From Micromonospora phaseoli (GTDB lineage: Bacteria > Actinomycetota > Actinomycetes > Mycobacteriales > Micromonosporaceae), in NCBI RefSeq assembly GCF_900109115.1, contig NZ_FNYV01000001.1, forward strand, positions 819,003-883,002: 64,000 nt of DNA, in the 5' to 3' direction. Of this stretch, positions 43,057-51,684 are shown one piece after another (position 1 is the stretch's first letter; each line of letters begins with the position of its first letter). Under the pieces are notes generated by a model. That model saw only the letters and a program-made list of their open reading frames with translations. It searched no databases and was not told the origin of the DNA. The translations under genes were made by a program, and so were the position numbers.

Positions 43057-44094
43057 GTGGAACTGGAACAGGCGCAGAAGCTGTGGCAACCGCAGCCGGG
43101 GTGGCTGAACACCGCCAGCTACGGGCTGCCGCCGGACCCAGGCTGGGACGCGCTGCAGGAGGCGCTGGCCGACTGGCGGGCGGGCCAGGGGTCGTGGGAG
43201 AGCTGGGGTGCGGCGACCGACCGGTGTCGGACGGCGTTCGCTCAACTGGTCGGGGTGCCGGTGGCCGACGTCGCGGTCGGCGGTACCGTCTCGCAGCTGC
43301 TGGCACCGGTAGCCGCCGCGCTGCCCGCCGGTGCGCGAGTGGTCGTGCCCGAGGTCGAGTTCACCTCCAACCTCTTTCCCTGGCTCGTGCAGGAGGCTCG
43401 GGGAGTCCAGGTGCGTACCGTGCCGCTGGCCGAACTGGCCGCCTCGGTCGACGCCGACACCGACCTGGTGGCGTTCAGCCTGGTGCAGTCCGCCGACGGC
43501 GCGGTGGCCGCGTACGACGACATCGTCGCGGCGGCCCGGGCCCACGACGCGCTCGTCGCGGTCGACGCCACCCAGGCGTGCGGCTGGCTGCCGTTCGAGG
43601 CGGCCCGCGCCGACGTGGTCGTGGCCGGCGGATACAAGTGGCTGATGGGCCCCCGGGGTACCGGATTCGCCTACCTCGCCCCCACGCTGCGGGACCGGCT
43701 GCGGCCGGACGCCGCCGGCTGGTACGCGGGCCACGACCCGCACTCCTCCTACTACGGCCCGCCGCTGCGGCTCGCCGAGGACGCCCGACGGTTCGACATC
43801 TCACCGGCCTGGTTCAGCTGGGTCGGCGCCGCCCCGGCGCTGGAGCTGCTGCTGGAGATCGGCGTGCCCGCGGTGCGTGCGTACGACGTTGCGCTGGCCA
43901 ACCGGTTCCTCACCGGGTTGGGGCAGCCACCCGGAGACAGCGCGATCGTCACCGTCGAGGTACCCGACGCGCAGGAGAAGCTGGAACGGGCCGGGATCCG
44001 CGCGGCGGTGCGGGCCGGCCGGGTCCGTGCTTCCTTCCATCTCTACTCCACCACCGAGGACGTCGACCTGGCCCTCGACGCGCTAACCCCCTGA
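43057..44094 (+). CDS. Class V aminotransferase (cysteine desulfurase/isopenicillin epimerase-like)
   Basis: A 345-residue PLP enzyme. The cofactor Lys is in VVVAGGYKWLMGPRG (about residue 196), after the Asp in LVAVDATQACGWLP; the phosphate-binding region GGTVSQLLAP is at about 75. No active-site Cys motif of IscS/SufS is visible, so cysteine desulfurase activity is unlikely; a kynureninase or epimerase-like reaction is possible. GTG 43057 begins before the LNTASYGLPP motif. Confidence 0.87.
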   Translation: MELEQAQKLWQPQPGWLNTASYGLPPDPGWDALQEALADWRAGQGSWESWGAATDRCRTAFAQLVGVPVADVAVGGTVSQLLAPVAAALPAGARVVVPEVEFTSNLFPWLVQEARGVQVRTVPLAELAASVDADTDLVAFSLVQSADGAVAAYDDIVAAARAHDALVAVDATQACGWLPFEAARADVVVAGGYKWLMGPRGTGFAYLAPTLRDRLRPDAAGWYAGHDPHSSYYGPPLRLAEDARRFDISPAWFSWVGAAPALELLLEIGVPAVRAYDVALANRFLTGLGQPPGDSAIVTVEVPDAQEKLERAGIRAAVRAGRVRASFHLYSTTEDVDLALDALTP

Positions 44095-44101
44095 CCGCGC
44101 T

Positions 44102-44141
44102 GCCCGCCCCGCACCGGACGGCTCGCCGGTGCGGGGCGGGC
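44102..44141. terminator. 16-bp perfect GC hairpin
   Basis: Bases 44102-44117 and 44126-44141 are perfect reverse complements around an 8-nt loop, starting 7 bp after the aminotransferase stop codon. This is the strongest simple terminator candidate in the window, and element E5 follows it 15 bp later. Confidence 0.8.
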
Positions 44142-44155
44142 GGCGCTTCCGTGAC

Positions 44156-44219
44156 CGTCGATCTAGGGCCCATCGTCGTTGCTGGAGATCGACTGACAGC
44201 TCTTTTCCCTAGATCGACG
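44156..44219. repeat. Intergenic hairpin element E5
   Basis: CGTCGATCTAGGG (44156-44168) and its exact reverse complement (44207-44219) form a 13-bp stem with a 38-nt interior. ATCGTCG and GGAGATCGACT in the interior match E1 (1494-1551). Compared with E1 the left arm is kept but the inner right arm has diverged. Confidence 0.82.
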
Positions 44220-44262
44220 CGGGCGGGGGTGGGCGCGACGCGGGCCGTGGTGCCGGCGGCAC

Positions 44263-45120
44263 TCACTTGCCGGTGACGATGCCCGGGTTGATGCACAGGC
44301 CCGGGGTGGCACCGTGCTTGTCGGCGATCTCCAGGCAGCGGGTCACCTTGTCCACCGTGGCGTTGGTCTCGGTGATCTGCTTCTGGATCTCGGCGTTGAG
44401 GCGGTCCTGTTCGAGGTTGCGGGTCTGGGCGAGCTTGTCCTGGAACGCCTTGATGTTGCCCTCGGTCTTGTCGTCGTGGTTGACCCGGGTGATCGTGACC
44501 GACAGGATCTGGACGTCGTCGGCCAGCCGGCCCTCGGCGTTGGACTTGATGCTCTCTGCGAAAGGCTTGAGGTCGACGTTCAGGTTGCCGGTCTTCGAGT
44601 CGATGCGCTCCAACGGGTTGTAGGCGGCGAAGGCGTCGTTCACCGCGCTGTCGAGCTGGACGCCGACCCGCTGTCCCCGGAAGCTCTCGAAGTCGCCCTT
44701 GTAGTCCATGAACTGCTTCGGGGCGTTCTCGGGCTGGACCTGCCACTCGACCAGCACCTCCACGCACGCGTCGGCCAGGGTGCCGGTACGCACCCGCACG
44801 CAATGCTCGCTGCCGATGTGGTCGTACTTCTGCCGCCCGGCGTCCCACTCGCCGACCCGCTGCCACGGCGTGACCCACTTCAGGCCGGAACCGGTGACCT
44901 CACCCGTCGGCTTGCCGAAGCTGGTGACGATGCCGACCGAGCGGATCGGTACCGAGTGCGCGCTCGACGCGATGGCGAGGACGACCGTACCGGCCAGGGC
45001 GCCGATCGCCGTCAGGACGCCGATCTGCCGCACCTGACGTTGCGAGCTGAGCAGGGTGACGGCGAGGGCGATCGCCGCGATGACGGCGGTGACGATCGCC
45101 AGGATGAAGCCGAAGGGCAT
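44263..45120 (-). CDS. SPFH/band 7 domain membrane protein
   Basis: A 285-residue protein with two N-terminal helices (FGFILAIVTAVIAAIALAV and IGALAGTVVLAIA), then a band-7/prohibitin domain (SVGIVTSFGKPTGEV, LVEWQVQPENAPKQFMDYKG) and a C-terminal coiled-coil helix (KLAQTRNLEQDRLNAEIQKQ). SPFH proteins form membrane rings or microdomains. Two cysteines lie near the C-terminus. It is divergent from the B12-domain gene across 141 bp. No partner protease gene is adjacent. Confidence 0.88.
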   Translation of the reverse strand: MPFGFILAIVTAVIAAIALAVTLLSSQRQVRQIGVLTAIGALAGTVVLAIASSAHSVPIRSVGIVTSFGKPTGEVTGSGLKWVTPWQRVGEWDAGRQKYDHIGSEHCVRVRTGTLADACVEVLVEWQVQPENAPKQFMDYKGDFESFRGQRVGVQLDSAVNDAFAAYNPLERIDSKTGNLNVDLKPFAESIKSNAEGRLADDVQILSVTITRVNHDDKTEGNIKAFQDKLAQTRNLEQDRLNAEIQKQITETNATVDKVTRCLEIADKHGATPGLCINPGIVTGK

Positions 45121-45261
45121 GACGGGGACCTTTCCGGGGCTGCCGTGCTGAGTTGATCATCAACCTAGCCGCCCGGGTCAAGGCCGGTCGGCGAGCGCAT
45201 CCGAGACGCGGCGTCCCGACGAATCCCTCGGTGGAGAGCCATCCATCCGGGAGGAGGTCTG

Positions 45262-45873
45262 GTGTCCGGGGAACCGATGCCGGCGGAGGTCGTACAGATC
45301 GCGCGCAAGCGCCTCGCGACCGCCGCCGAGGAGTTCGACGGCGGCCGGGTCGCCGCGCTGGTCGTCGAGATGGCCGAGGACTGGGGAGTCGTGCGGCTGT
45401 GGGACGGCGTCTGCGTACCGGTGCTCGCCGCGCTGACCGGGCGGACCGCCGCCGGGATCGCCGTCGAACGCGTCCTGTCCGAAGGCGTCCGAGCCGGACT
45501 CGACGTGTTCCGCCGCGAGCCCGCCGGCAACCTTGTCGCCGACGGCGTGCTGCTGGCCGGGGCGGAGCAGGAGGAACACTGTCTCGGCCTGCACGCGCTC
45601 GCCGCCGCGTTGCGGGAACGACGCCGCGGCTGCCTGCTGTTCGGGCCGGCGCTGCCGTGGCCGGCGCTGGCGCGCGCCGTCCACCGGGCGCGTCCGCACA
45701 CCGTCGCGGTCTGGTCCCAGTCGCCGGTGACCGGCCGGTCGTACCGCATCGGGCGCTTCGCCCGGGACTTCCCGGCGGTCCGGGTGTACGGCGCCGGGCC
45801 CGGCTGGGTCGACCCGCTCACCCCGCCGGCAAGGCGTCTCAACTCCCTCTCCGCCGCCGTCGCCGTGATGTAA
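45262..45873 (+). CDS. Stand-alone cobalamin-binding-like domain protein
   Basis: A 203-residue protein that resembles the C-terminal half of B12-dependent MerR/CarH regulators: a helical cap (RLWDGVCVPVLAALTGR, then GIAVERVLSEGV) and a Rossmann half (DGVLLAGAEQEEHCLGLHAL, then LLFGPALPWPALARAV and VAVWSQ). The E-x-H-x-x-G at 104-109 corresponds to the DxHxxG cobalamin motif. The cap motif W-x9-EH of light-sensing relatives is not intact: EH reads ER (69-70). No DNA-binding domain is present, although many relatives have one. GTG 45262 follows GGGAGGAGG. Confidence 0.7.
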   Translation: MSGEPMPAEVVQIARKRLATAAEEFDGGRVAALVVEMAEDWGVVRLWDGVCVPVLAALTGRTAAGIAVERVLSEGVRAGLDVFRREPAGNLVADGVLLAGAEQEEHCLGLHALAAALRERRRGCLLFGPALPWPALARAVHRARPHTVAVWSQSPVTGRSYRIGRFARDFPAVRVYGAGPGWVDPLTPPARRLNSLSAAVAVM

Positions 45874-45921
45874 GGAAGGCCGCGCCGGTCGCCGCCGCGC
45901 ACGAGTGGCGGGGGTCACACT

Positions 45922-45944
45922 CGATACGGATCGGTACCGTATCG
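45922..45944 (+). promoter_or_regulatory. Operator 1 for the downstream MFS/TetR operon
   Basis: CGATACGG (45922-45929) and CCGTATCG (45937-45944) form a perfect 8-bp dyad with a 7-bp spacer, 62 bp upstream of the transporter start. A second similar site lies 21 bp further on. Confidence 0.72.
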
Positions 45945-45965
45945 TAAATGCCCTAGGCTCAGGGG

Positions 45966-45987
45966 CGATGCGGACGGGACCGTATCG
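45966..45987 (+). promoter_or_regulatory. Operator 2 for the downstream MFS/TetR operon
   Basis: CGATGCGG (45966-45973) and CCGTATCG (45980-45987) repeat the operator 1 dyad with one mismatch and a 6-bp spacer, ending 18 bp before ATG 46006. Two sites with centre spacing near two helical turns allow two TetR dimers to bind and bracket the promoter. Confidence 0.68.
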
Positions 45988-46005
45988 AAACCCGGGGGGC
46001 CGGAG

Positions 46006-47583
46006 ATGCAACCGAACGAGAACACCGGACATCCGAGGAGGTGGGCGATCCTCGGGGTGCTGGTGATCAGCCTGCTCGTGGTCGTCCTCGACAACACCAT
46101 CCTCAACGTCGCGCTGCGTACGCTCGCCGACCCGGTGCACGGGCTCGGGGCGAGCCAGGGCGAGCTGGAGTGGTCGATCAACTCCTACACGCTGGTCTTC
46201 GCCGGGCTGCTGTTCACCTTCGGCGTACTGGGGGACCGGGCCGGCCGACGTCGGATGCTGCTGATCGGGCTCGCGCTCTTCGGCCTGGCATCGCTGCTGT
46301 CGGCGTACGCGCAGACTCCCGGCCAGCTGATCGCGGCCCGCGCGCTGATGGGCATCGGCGGTGCGGCCATCATGCCGGCGACCCTGTCGATCATCTCCAC
46401 GGTCTTCGACCCTCGCGAGCGAGCGCGGGCCATCGGGATCTGGGCCGGCGCGGTGGGCCTGGCGGTGGCGATCGGGCCGGTCCTCGGTGGTCTGCTGCTG
46501 GAGCACTACTGGTGGGGCTCGGTCTTCCTGATCAACGTGCCGGTCGTGGCGCTCGGCGTGGCCCTGGTGGCGCTGCTGGTGCCCGAGTCGCGGGACCCCG
46601 AACCGGGCCGCATCGACGCGTTCGGTGTGCTGCTCTCGGTGGTCGGTCTGGTCGCCCTCACCTACGGCATCATCGACGGCGGCGAGCACGGCTTCGGTCG
46701 GCCCCTGGTCTGGGCCTCGATCGTCGGCGGCGTCGCGGTGCTGGCCTGGTTCGTCGTGCACGAGCGGCGCAGCAGCCACCCGTCGCTGGACGTCCGGCTG
46801 TTCCGGGTGCCCCGCTTCGCCGCCCCGGTGGCGATGATCGGGCTGGTCTTCTTCGCCGCGATGGGCGTGATGTTCTTCAGCTCGTTCTACCTGCAACTGG
46901 TGCGCGGCTACAGCCCGCTCGAGACCGGCCTGCTCTTCCTGCCCTTCGCGGTCGCCCAACTCGTCTTCGCCCCGCGCAGCGCCACCATGGTCCGCCGGTA
47001 CGGCGCCCGGGCGGTGTCGGCGGTGGGTTTGGTGCTGACCTCGCTGGCGCTGGGCGCGTTCGCCTTCGTCGACGCCGCCACGCCCATCTGGGTGGTGCTG
47101 GTCGCCTTCTTCCTGCAGGGCGTCGGGATGGCCAACATCATGCCGCCGGCCACCGAATCGATCATGTCGGCGTTGCCGCGGGAGAAGGCCGGCGTGGGCT
47201 CCGCGGTCAGCAACACCATCCGGCAGGTGGCCGCCGCGCTCGGCGTCGCGGTGATCGGCTCGGTGCTGGCCGCGGGCTACCGCAGTGGGATCGAACCGGC
47301 CCTGGCGGAGCTGCCGCCGGCGGCCGGCGAGGCGGCCGGTGAGTCCATCGCGGGCGCGTACGCCGCAGCCGGTCAGCTCGGTCCGGCGGGCCCGCAACTG
47401 GTCGCGGCGGCCAACGAGTCCTTCGTCTCGGCCATGCACCTGGCGGCGACGCTGGCCGCGCTGGTCGCCGCGGCCGGCATTCTGGTGGCCCTGCGCTGGA
47501 TGCCGGGCCGGTCCGGGGCCGGGGCGCCGGCACCGATCGGCGAACCCGAGTTGGCCGGTGCCGCGCCGGGTCAGGGACAATGA
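46006..47583 (+). CDS. MFS drug transporter, DHA2 (14-helix) family
   Basis: A 525-residue permease with VVVLDNTILNVALRTLA in helix 1, FGVLGDRAGRRRML (motif A), ARALMGIGGAAIMPATLSII and GPVLGGLLLEHYWW (motif C). The tail after the last helix is Gly/Ala/Pro-rich. It is followed 5 bp later by a TetR gene, and preceded by two matching dyads. It is the second DHA2 exporter in the window and is only distantly similar to the one at 33966. Confidence 0.94.
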   Translation: MQPNENTGHPRRWAILGVLVISLLVVVLDNTILNVALRTLADPVHGLGASQGELEWSINSYTLVFAGLLFTFGVLGDRAGRRRMLLIGLALFGLASLLSAYAQTPGQLIAARALMGIGGAAIMPATLSIISTVFDPRERARAIGIWAGAVGLAVAIGPVLGGLLLEHYWWGSVFLINVPVVALGVALVALLVPESRDPEPGRIDAFGVLLSVVGLVALTYGIIDGGEHGFGRPLVWASIVGGVAVLAWFVVHERRSSHPSLDVRLFRVPRFAAPVAMIGLVFFAAMGVMFFSSFYLQLVRGYSPLETGLLFLPFAVAQLVFAPRSATMVRRYGARAVSAVGLVLTSLALGAFAFVDAATPIWVVLVAFFLQGVGMANIMPPATESIMSALPREKAGVGSAVSNTIRQVAAALGVAVIGSVLAAGYRSGIEPALAELPPAAGEAAGESIAGAYAAAGQLGPAGPQLVAAANESFVSAMHLAATLAALVAAAGILVALRWMPGRSGAGAPAPIGEPELAGAAPGQGQ

Positions 47584-47587
47584 GGAC

Positions 47588-48187
47588 ATGAGTAGCACGG
47601 CGGACGCTCCACGACCGCCCGGGCGGCCACGGAGCGTCCGCGCGGACGAGGCGATCATCGAGGCCACCCTGGATCTCCTCGCGGAGGGCAGCACCATCGA
47701 GGCGATCTCGGTCGAGGCGATCGCCGCGCGGGCCGGGGTCGGCAAGGCCACGATCTACCGCCGCTGGTCGGGCAAGGACGTGCTGCTGCGCGACGCGCTG
47801 CGCACGCTCAAGGGCAACGTGCCACAGCCGGCCGGGCGATCCGTCCGCGACGACCTGATCACGCTGGTCGGCGCGGTCGGGCACGCCATCGACCCCCGGG
47901 CAGAACGGATCATGCCCTGCCTGGTGCCCGAGGTGAACCGCAGTCCCGAGCACCACGCGCTCTACCAGAACATCATCGAGCCGCGCCGGACGGTGATGCG
48001 GGAGGTCCTGCAACGCGGCGTACGCGACGGCGAACTCCGCGCGGACCTCGACATCGACGTGACCATGGCGATGCTCACCGGTCCGATGCTCATCCAGCGG
48101 GTGATGCGCTGGCATCCCGACCTCGACGAGACCACGCTCGCCGAGAAGATCGTGGACGGTGTGCTCGGCGGTATCCGCGCCGACTGA
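47588..48187 (+). CDS. TetR-family regulator of the upstream transporter
   Basis: A 199-residue regulator with an HTH at about 15-65 (DEAIIEATLDLLAEGS, VEAIAARAGVGKATIYRRWSGKD) and a TetR_C_16/AcrR-like ligand domain. It is in the transporter's operon, so the two dyads upstream of the transporter are its probable operators. ATG 47588 follows GAGGAC. After it the 52-bp gap contains two copies of GCGCTCACCGTCGT. Confidence 0.92.
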   Translation: MSSTADAPRPPGRPRSVRADEAIIEATLDLLAEGSTIEAISVEAIAARAGVGKATIYRRWSGKDVLLRDALRTLKGNVPQPAGRSVRDDLITLVGAVGHAIDPRAERIMPCLVPEVNRSPEHHALYQNIIEPRRTVMREVLQRGVRDGELRADLDIDVTMAMLTGPMLIQRVMRWHPDLDETTLAEKIVDGVLGGIRAD

Positions 48188-48239
48188 CCGCCGTCGGAGC
48201 GCTCACCGTCGTCCGGGCGCTCACCGTCGTGCGGGCGGT

Positions 48240-50159
48240 TCAGTCGGGGTCACGCAGGCGGTGCAGCCGCAACGCGAGCTGCACCTCCAGGGCCCGCTCG
48301 GGCTGCTGCCAGTCGCCGCCGAGCAGCTGACCGACCCGCTCCAGTCGCTGGGTCACCGTGTTGACGTGCACGTGCAGCTGCTCGGCGGCGCGGGCCAGGC
48401 TGCCGCCCACCCCGAAGTACGCCTCCAGCGTCCGCACCAGCGCGGTGCCCCGCCGGGCGTCGTAGTCGATCACCGGGCCGACGGTCGCGGTGAGGAACCG
48501 GCTGACGTCGGCGTCACCGCCGTTGTCGACGGCCCCCAGCAGCAGTCCGACGAAGCCCAGCTCGGCGGCGCTCGCCCCCTGCCCGGCCCGGCCCAGCGCG
48601 CCGAGCGCGGTCAGGCAGCGGTCGGCCTCCCGGAAGGCGGTGGCCAGCGACGCCGGGCCGGCGGACGGACCGCTCGCTCCCGCGGTCACCGGCTTGCCGG
48701 TGATCCGGGACAGGTCACGGGCCACCGCGCGGGCACTGCCGCCGGCATCCTGGCCGGGCAGCATCAGCGCCACCCGACCGTCGCGCGCCGCGGCCAGCCC
48801 GCCCCTGGTCGAGGCGTACGTGGTGGCCCAGGAGAGCACCCGCTGCCGAGCCGAGCCGGTCGCCGCGATGGCGTCGTCGCCGACGGTCACCAGCACGTGC
48901 GGTGCGTCCAGGTCCACACCGAGGCGACGGGCCCGGCTGCGCAGCGCGTCGATGTCGCGCAGCGGCCGGGCGATGAGGTCGTCGAGCAACTCGCCCCGGA
49001 CCCGGCCCTCCGCCTCGGCGACGGTACGCCGGAACAACAGCAGCAACGCGGTCACCAGCGCGGCCCGCTCCAGGATCCGCTGGTCGGCGTCGGCCAGCTC
49101 CTCCTCGGGACGCAGCACCAGTACGCCCAGGTTCTCCGCCCCGGCCACCACGGCGGCGTACCACAGCGCGCCCCGGCGCACGCTTCGTCCCTCGGTCCGC
49201 GACGCCGCCACCGCCTCGACGATGTCCGTCCGGAGCGGCTCGTCGATCTCGCCGACCCGGGCCAGCCGCCGACCGTCGGCGTCGAGCGCCAGCAGCGCGC
49301 CGCCGAGCACCTCGGTGACCGCCGCCGCCACGTCCTCCACCCCACCGCCGCGCAGCACCAGCGCGGTCATCCGGTCGTGGGCCGCCGCGGCGCGCTCCAC
49401 CGAGCTGCTGTGCGCGCGGATGGTGGTGTTGGCCGACGACAGCTCCTCCAGCGCCGAGCGGGTCTCGGCCAGCAGCCGTGCGGTGTCGATCGCCACCGCG
49501 GCGTGCGCGGCCAGCGAGAGCAGCAGCGCCACCTCCTCGCGGGCGAACGGCCGGGCCGAGCGGTTCGCCGCGTAGAGCACGCCGATGCTGGTGGAGCCGA
49601 GCCGCAGCGGCACCCCGAGGATGGCCACCAGACCCTCCTCGCCCACCCCGGCGTCGATCTCCCGGGTGTGGTGGAAGCGCTCGTCCTGCGGATAGTTCGC
49701 GGTGACGTACGGGGCGCCCGACTGGGCCACCAGGCCGCCGAGGCCGGCACCCATCGGCAGCCGCAGCCGCTGGAACCGGGCGGAGACCGAGCCGTCGGTC
49801 ACCCGCATGTAGGTGTCGCCGCGCTCGGCGTCGTCGAGCGTCATGTAGGCGACGTCGGCGCCGAGCAGGTGTCGGGCCCGGTGCACGATCGCCCGCAGCA
49901 CGTCGTCCAGGTCGCGCAGCCCGGCCAGGTCACTGACCGTGTCGTACAGGCCGGACAGCTCGCTCTCCCGGCGGCGGCGGCGCTCCAGCAGCGCGCGGAC
50001 CCGCAGCGCCACCGTCTTGGCCTGCTCCAGTTCGGCGATCCGGTCGGCGGGCAGCCCGGCCGAGCGGGCGGCGACCAGCGGGCCCTCGAACTCGACCGCG
50101 GCAGCCTCCCGGGCGAGCAGTTCCAGGAACTCCACCGGCGACGACATGCGGGTGGACAC
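48240..50159 (-). CDS. GAF-domain PucR/CdaR-type transcriptional regulator
   Basis: A 639-residue protein. An N-terminal helical segment (EQAKTVALRVRALLERRRRRESE) leads to a GAF domain (about 70-215, from VSDLAGLRDLDDVLRAIV to VALLLSLAAHAAVAID), a second sensory region (about 240-400), and a C-terminal PucR-type HTH (TLEAYFGVGGSLARAAEQL, then HVNTVTQRLERVGQLLG). GTG 50159 overlaps the last base of the upstream dehydrogenase gene (TAGTG). It likely controls that gene in response to a small metabolite. Confidence 0.88.
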   Translation of the reverse strand: MSTRMSSPVEFLELLAREAAAVEFEGPLVAARSAGLPADRIAELEQAKTVALRVRALLERRRRRESELSGLYDTVSDLAGLRDLDDVLRAIVHRARHLLGADVAYMTLDDAERGDTYMRVTDGSVSARFQRLRLPMGAGLGGLVAQSGAPYVTANYPQDERFHHTREIDAGVGEEGLVAILGVPLRLGSTSIGVLYAANRSARPFAREEVALLLSLAAHAAVAIDTARLLAETRSALEELSSANTTIRAHSSSVERAAAAHDRMTALVLRGGGVEDVAAAVTEVLGGALLALDADGRRLARVGEIDEPLRTDIVEAVAASRTEGRSVRRGALWYAAVVAGAENLGVLVLRPEEELADADQRILERAALVTALLLLFRRTVAEAEGRVRGELLDDLIARPLRDIDALRSRARRLGVDLDAPHVLVTVGDDAIAATGSARQRVLSWATTYASTRGGLAAARDGRVALMLPGQDAGGSARAVARDLSRITGKPVTAGASGPSAGPASLATAFREADRCLTALGALGRAGQGASAAELGFVGLLLGAVDNGGDADVSRFLTATVGPVIDYDARRGTALVRTLEAYFGVGGSLARAAEQLHVHVNTVTQRLERVGQLLGGDWQQPERALEVQLALRLHRLRDPD

Positions 50160-50941
50160 TAGTTCGCCGTCCAGCCCCCGTCGAGTGCTATCGAGGCGCC
50201 GGTGAGGAAGGCCGCCGGCGGTGAGCAGAGGTAGGCCAGCAGCTCCGCGACCTCCTCGGGCTCGATCAGTCGCTTGATCGCCGCCCGGGCCAGCATGATC
50301 TTCTCGATCACCTCGGTCTCCGGGATGCCGTGGGTGGCCGCCTGGTCGGCGATCTGGCTCTCCACCAGCGCGGTACGCACGTACGCCGGGTTGATGCAGT
50401 TGGCGGTGACCCCGTGTGCCGCCCCCTCCAGCGCCACCACCTTGGACAGCCCCTCCAGGGCGTGTTTCGCCGACACGTACGCCGCCTTGTACGGCGAGGC
50501 GCGCAGTCCGTGTACCGAGGAGATGTTGACGATCCGGCCCCAGCCGCGGGCGTACATGTGCGGCAGCGCCCGCCGGATCACCAGGAAGGGCGCCTCCACC
50601 ATCACCCGCTGGATGTACTCGAAGCGTTCGACGGGAAAGTCCTGCAGCGGGGCGACGTGTTGCAGGCCGGCGTTGTTGACCACGATGTCCACGTCCGCGT
50701 CGAGCCGGTCCACCGCCTCGGGGTCGGCGAGGTCCACCTCCTCGGCCCGCCCGCCTGCCTCGGCGGCCACCAGCTTTGCCGCCTCGACGTTGCGGTCGAC
50801 CACCAGGACGGTGGCGCCGGCGGCGGCCAGCCGTAGCGCGCAGGCCCGGCCGATGCCGCCGCCCCCGCCCGTCACGAGGGCGGTACGACCGGCGAGGTCG
50901 ACGTTCACGACGTGGGGGACCGCCACGGGTTCTGCCGTCAT
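50159..50941 (-). CDS. Short-chain dehydrogenase, 3-hydroxybutyrate dehydrogenase-like
   Basis: A 260-residue SDR. The NAD site is [14 protein letters not shown] is kept ([17 protein letters not shown]); the catalytic Ser is in [17 protein letters not shown] with Tyr and Lys in [11 protein letters not shown]. The stretch [12 protein letters not shown] and the end [15 protein letters not shown] match D-3-hydroxybutyrate dehydrogenases, which interconvert 3-hydroxybutyrate and acetoacetate. With the PucR-type gene it forms a two-gene operon. Divergent from ruvC. Confidence 0.87.
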   Translation of the reverse strand: MTAEPVAVPHVVNVDLAGRTALVTGGGGGIGRACALRLAAAGATVLVVDRNVEAAKLVAAEAGGRAEEVDLADPEAVDRLDADVDIVVNNAGLQHVAPLQDFPVERFEYIQRVMVEAPFLVIRRALPHMYARGWGRIVNISSVHGLRASPYKAAYVSAKHALEGLSKVVALEGAAHGVTANCINPAYVRTALVESQIADQAATHGIPETEVIEKIMLARAAIKRLIEPEEVAELLAYLCSPPAAFLTGASIALDGGWTAN

Positions 50942-50982
50942 GGCGCATGAAGTTACGAGCTGTGTGGCCGGGCGCACATGGC

Positions 50983-51025
50983 GTCGTGGCACATACTCCC
51001 GCCGCGCTGTGTGGGTTGCCACGAC
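50983..51025. promoter_or_regulatory. 9-bp inverted repeat between the dehydrogenase operon and ruvC
   Basis: GTCGTGGCA (50983-50991) and TGCCACGAC (51017-51025) are perfect reverse complements separated by 25 nt, in the 215-bp divergent gap. The half-site spacing suits two half-turn-related operator halves for the PucR-type regulator. Confidence 0.4.
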
Positions 51026-51156
51026 ATCACGGTCCGCGCCACCTGACGGCATGGGCACGGGGTCGCCGTTGGTGGGCGTGTCCCGCGGCACGGCGTGTCG
51101 GCGGCCTCGGTAGGGTGTCGAACACACGTACTGCCCGGCGGCTGGGAGGAGGCGGC

Positions 51157-51684
51157 GTGCGGGTACTCGGCGTCGACCCCGGCTTGACCCGGTGCGGGGT
51201 GGGAGTGGTCGAGGGGGTGCCCGGACGACCCTGCACGCTGGTCGCCTACTACGTCGTCTACACCGATCCGGCCGACGAACTGCCCACCCGGCTGCTGCAC
51301 CTGGACCGCTCCCTCACCGAGCTGGTCGCCGAGCACCGGCCGGACAGCGTCGCCGTGGAGCGGGTGTTCAGCCAGCACAACGTCCGTACGGTGATGGGCA
51401 CCGCCCAGGCCAGCGGGATCGCGGTGCTCGCCGGCGCGCGGGCCGGGCTGCCGGTGCAGACGTACACCCCGAGCGAGGTGAAGGCGGCGGTGACCGGTTC
51501 CGGTCAGGCGGACAAGGCGCAGATGACCGCGATGGTCACCCGGCTGCTGCGGCTGTCCGAGCCACCCCGGCCCGCCGACGCCGCGGACGCCCTCGCGCTG
51601 GCGATCTGCCACGTGTGGCGCGGCGGCACGCGGTCGAAACTGGCCGCCGCCGCGGACCGGGTCAGACGAGGAGGAGCGAGATGA
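51157..51684 (+). CDS. ruvC: Holliday junction endonuclease
   Basis: A 175-residue resolvase. The catalytic acidic residues are seen as Asp in [11 protein letters not shown] (residue 6), Glu in [11 protein letters not shown], and the Asp pair in [14 protein letters not shown]. It cuts four-way junctions made by recombination. GTG 51157 follows GGGAGGA. ATGA overlap with ruvA. Confidence 0.96.
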   Translation: MRVLGVDPGLTRCGVGVVEGVPGRPCTLVAYYVVYTDPADELPTRLLHLDRSLTELVAEHRPDSVAVERVFSQHNVRTVMGTAQASGIAVLAGARAGLPVQTYTPSEVKAAVTGSGQADKAQMTAMVTRLLRLSEPPRPADAADALALAICHVWRGGTRSKLAAAADRVRRGGAR

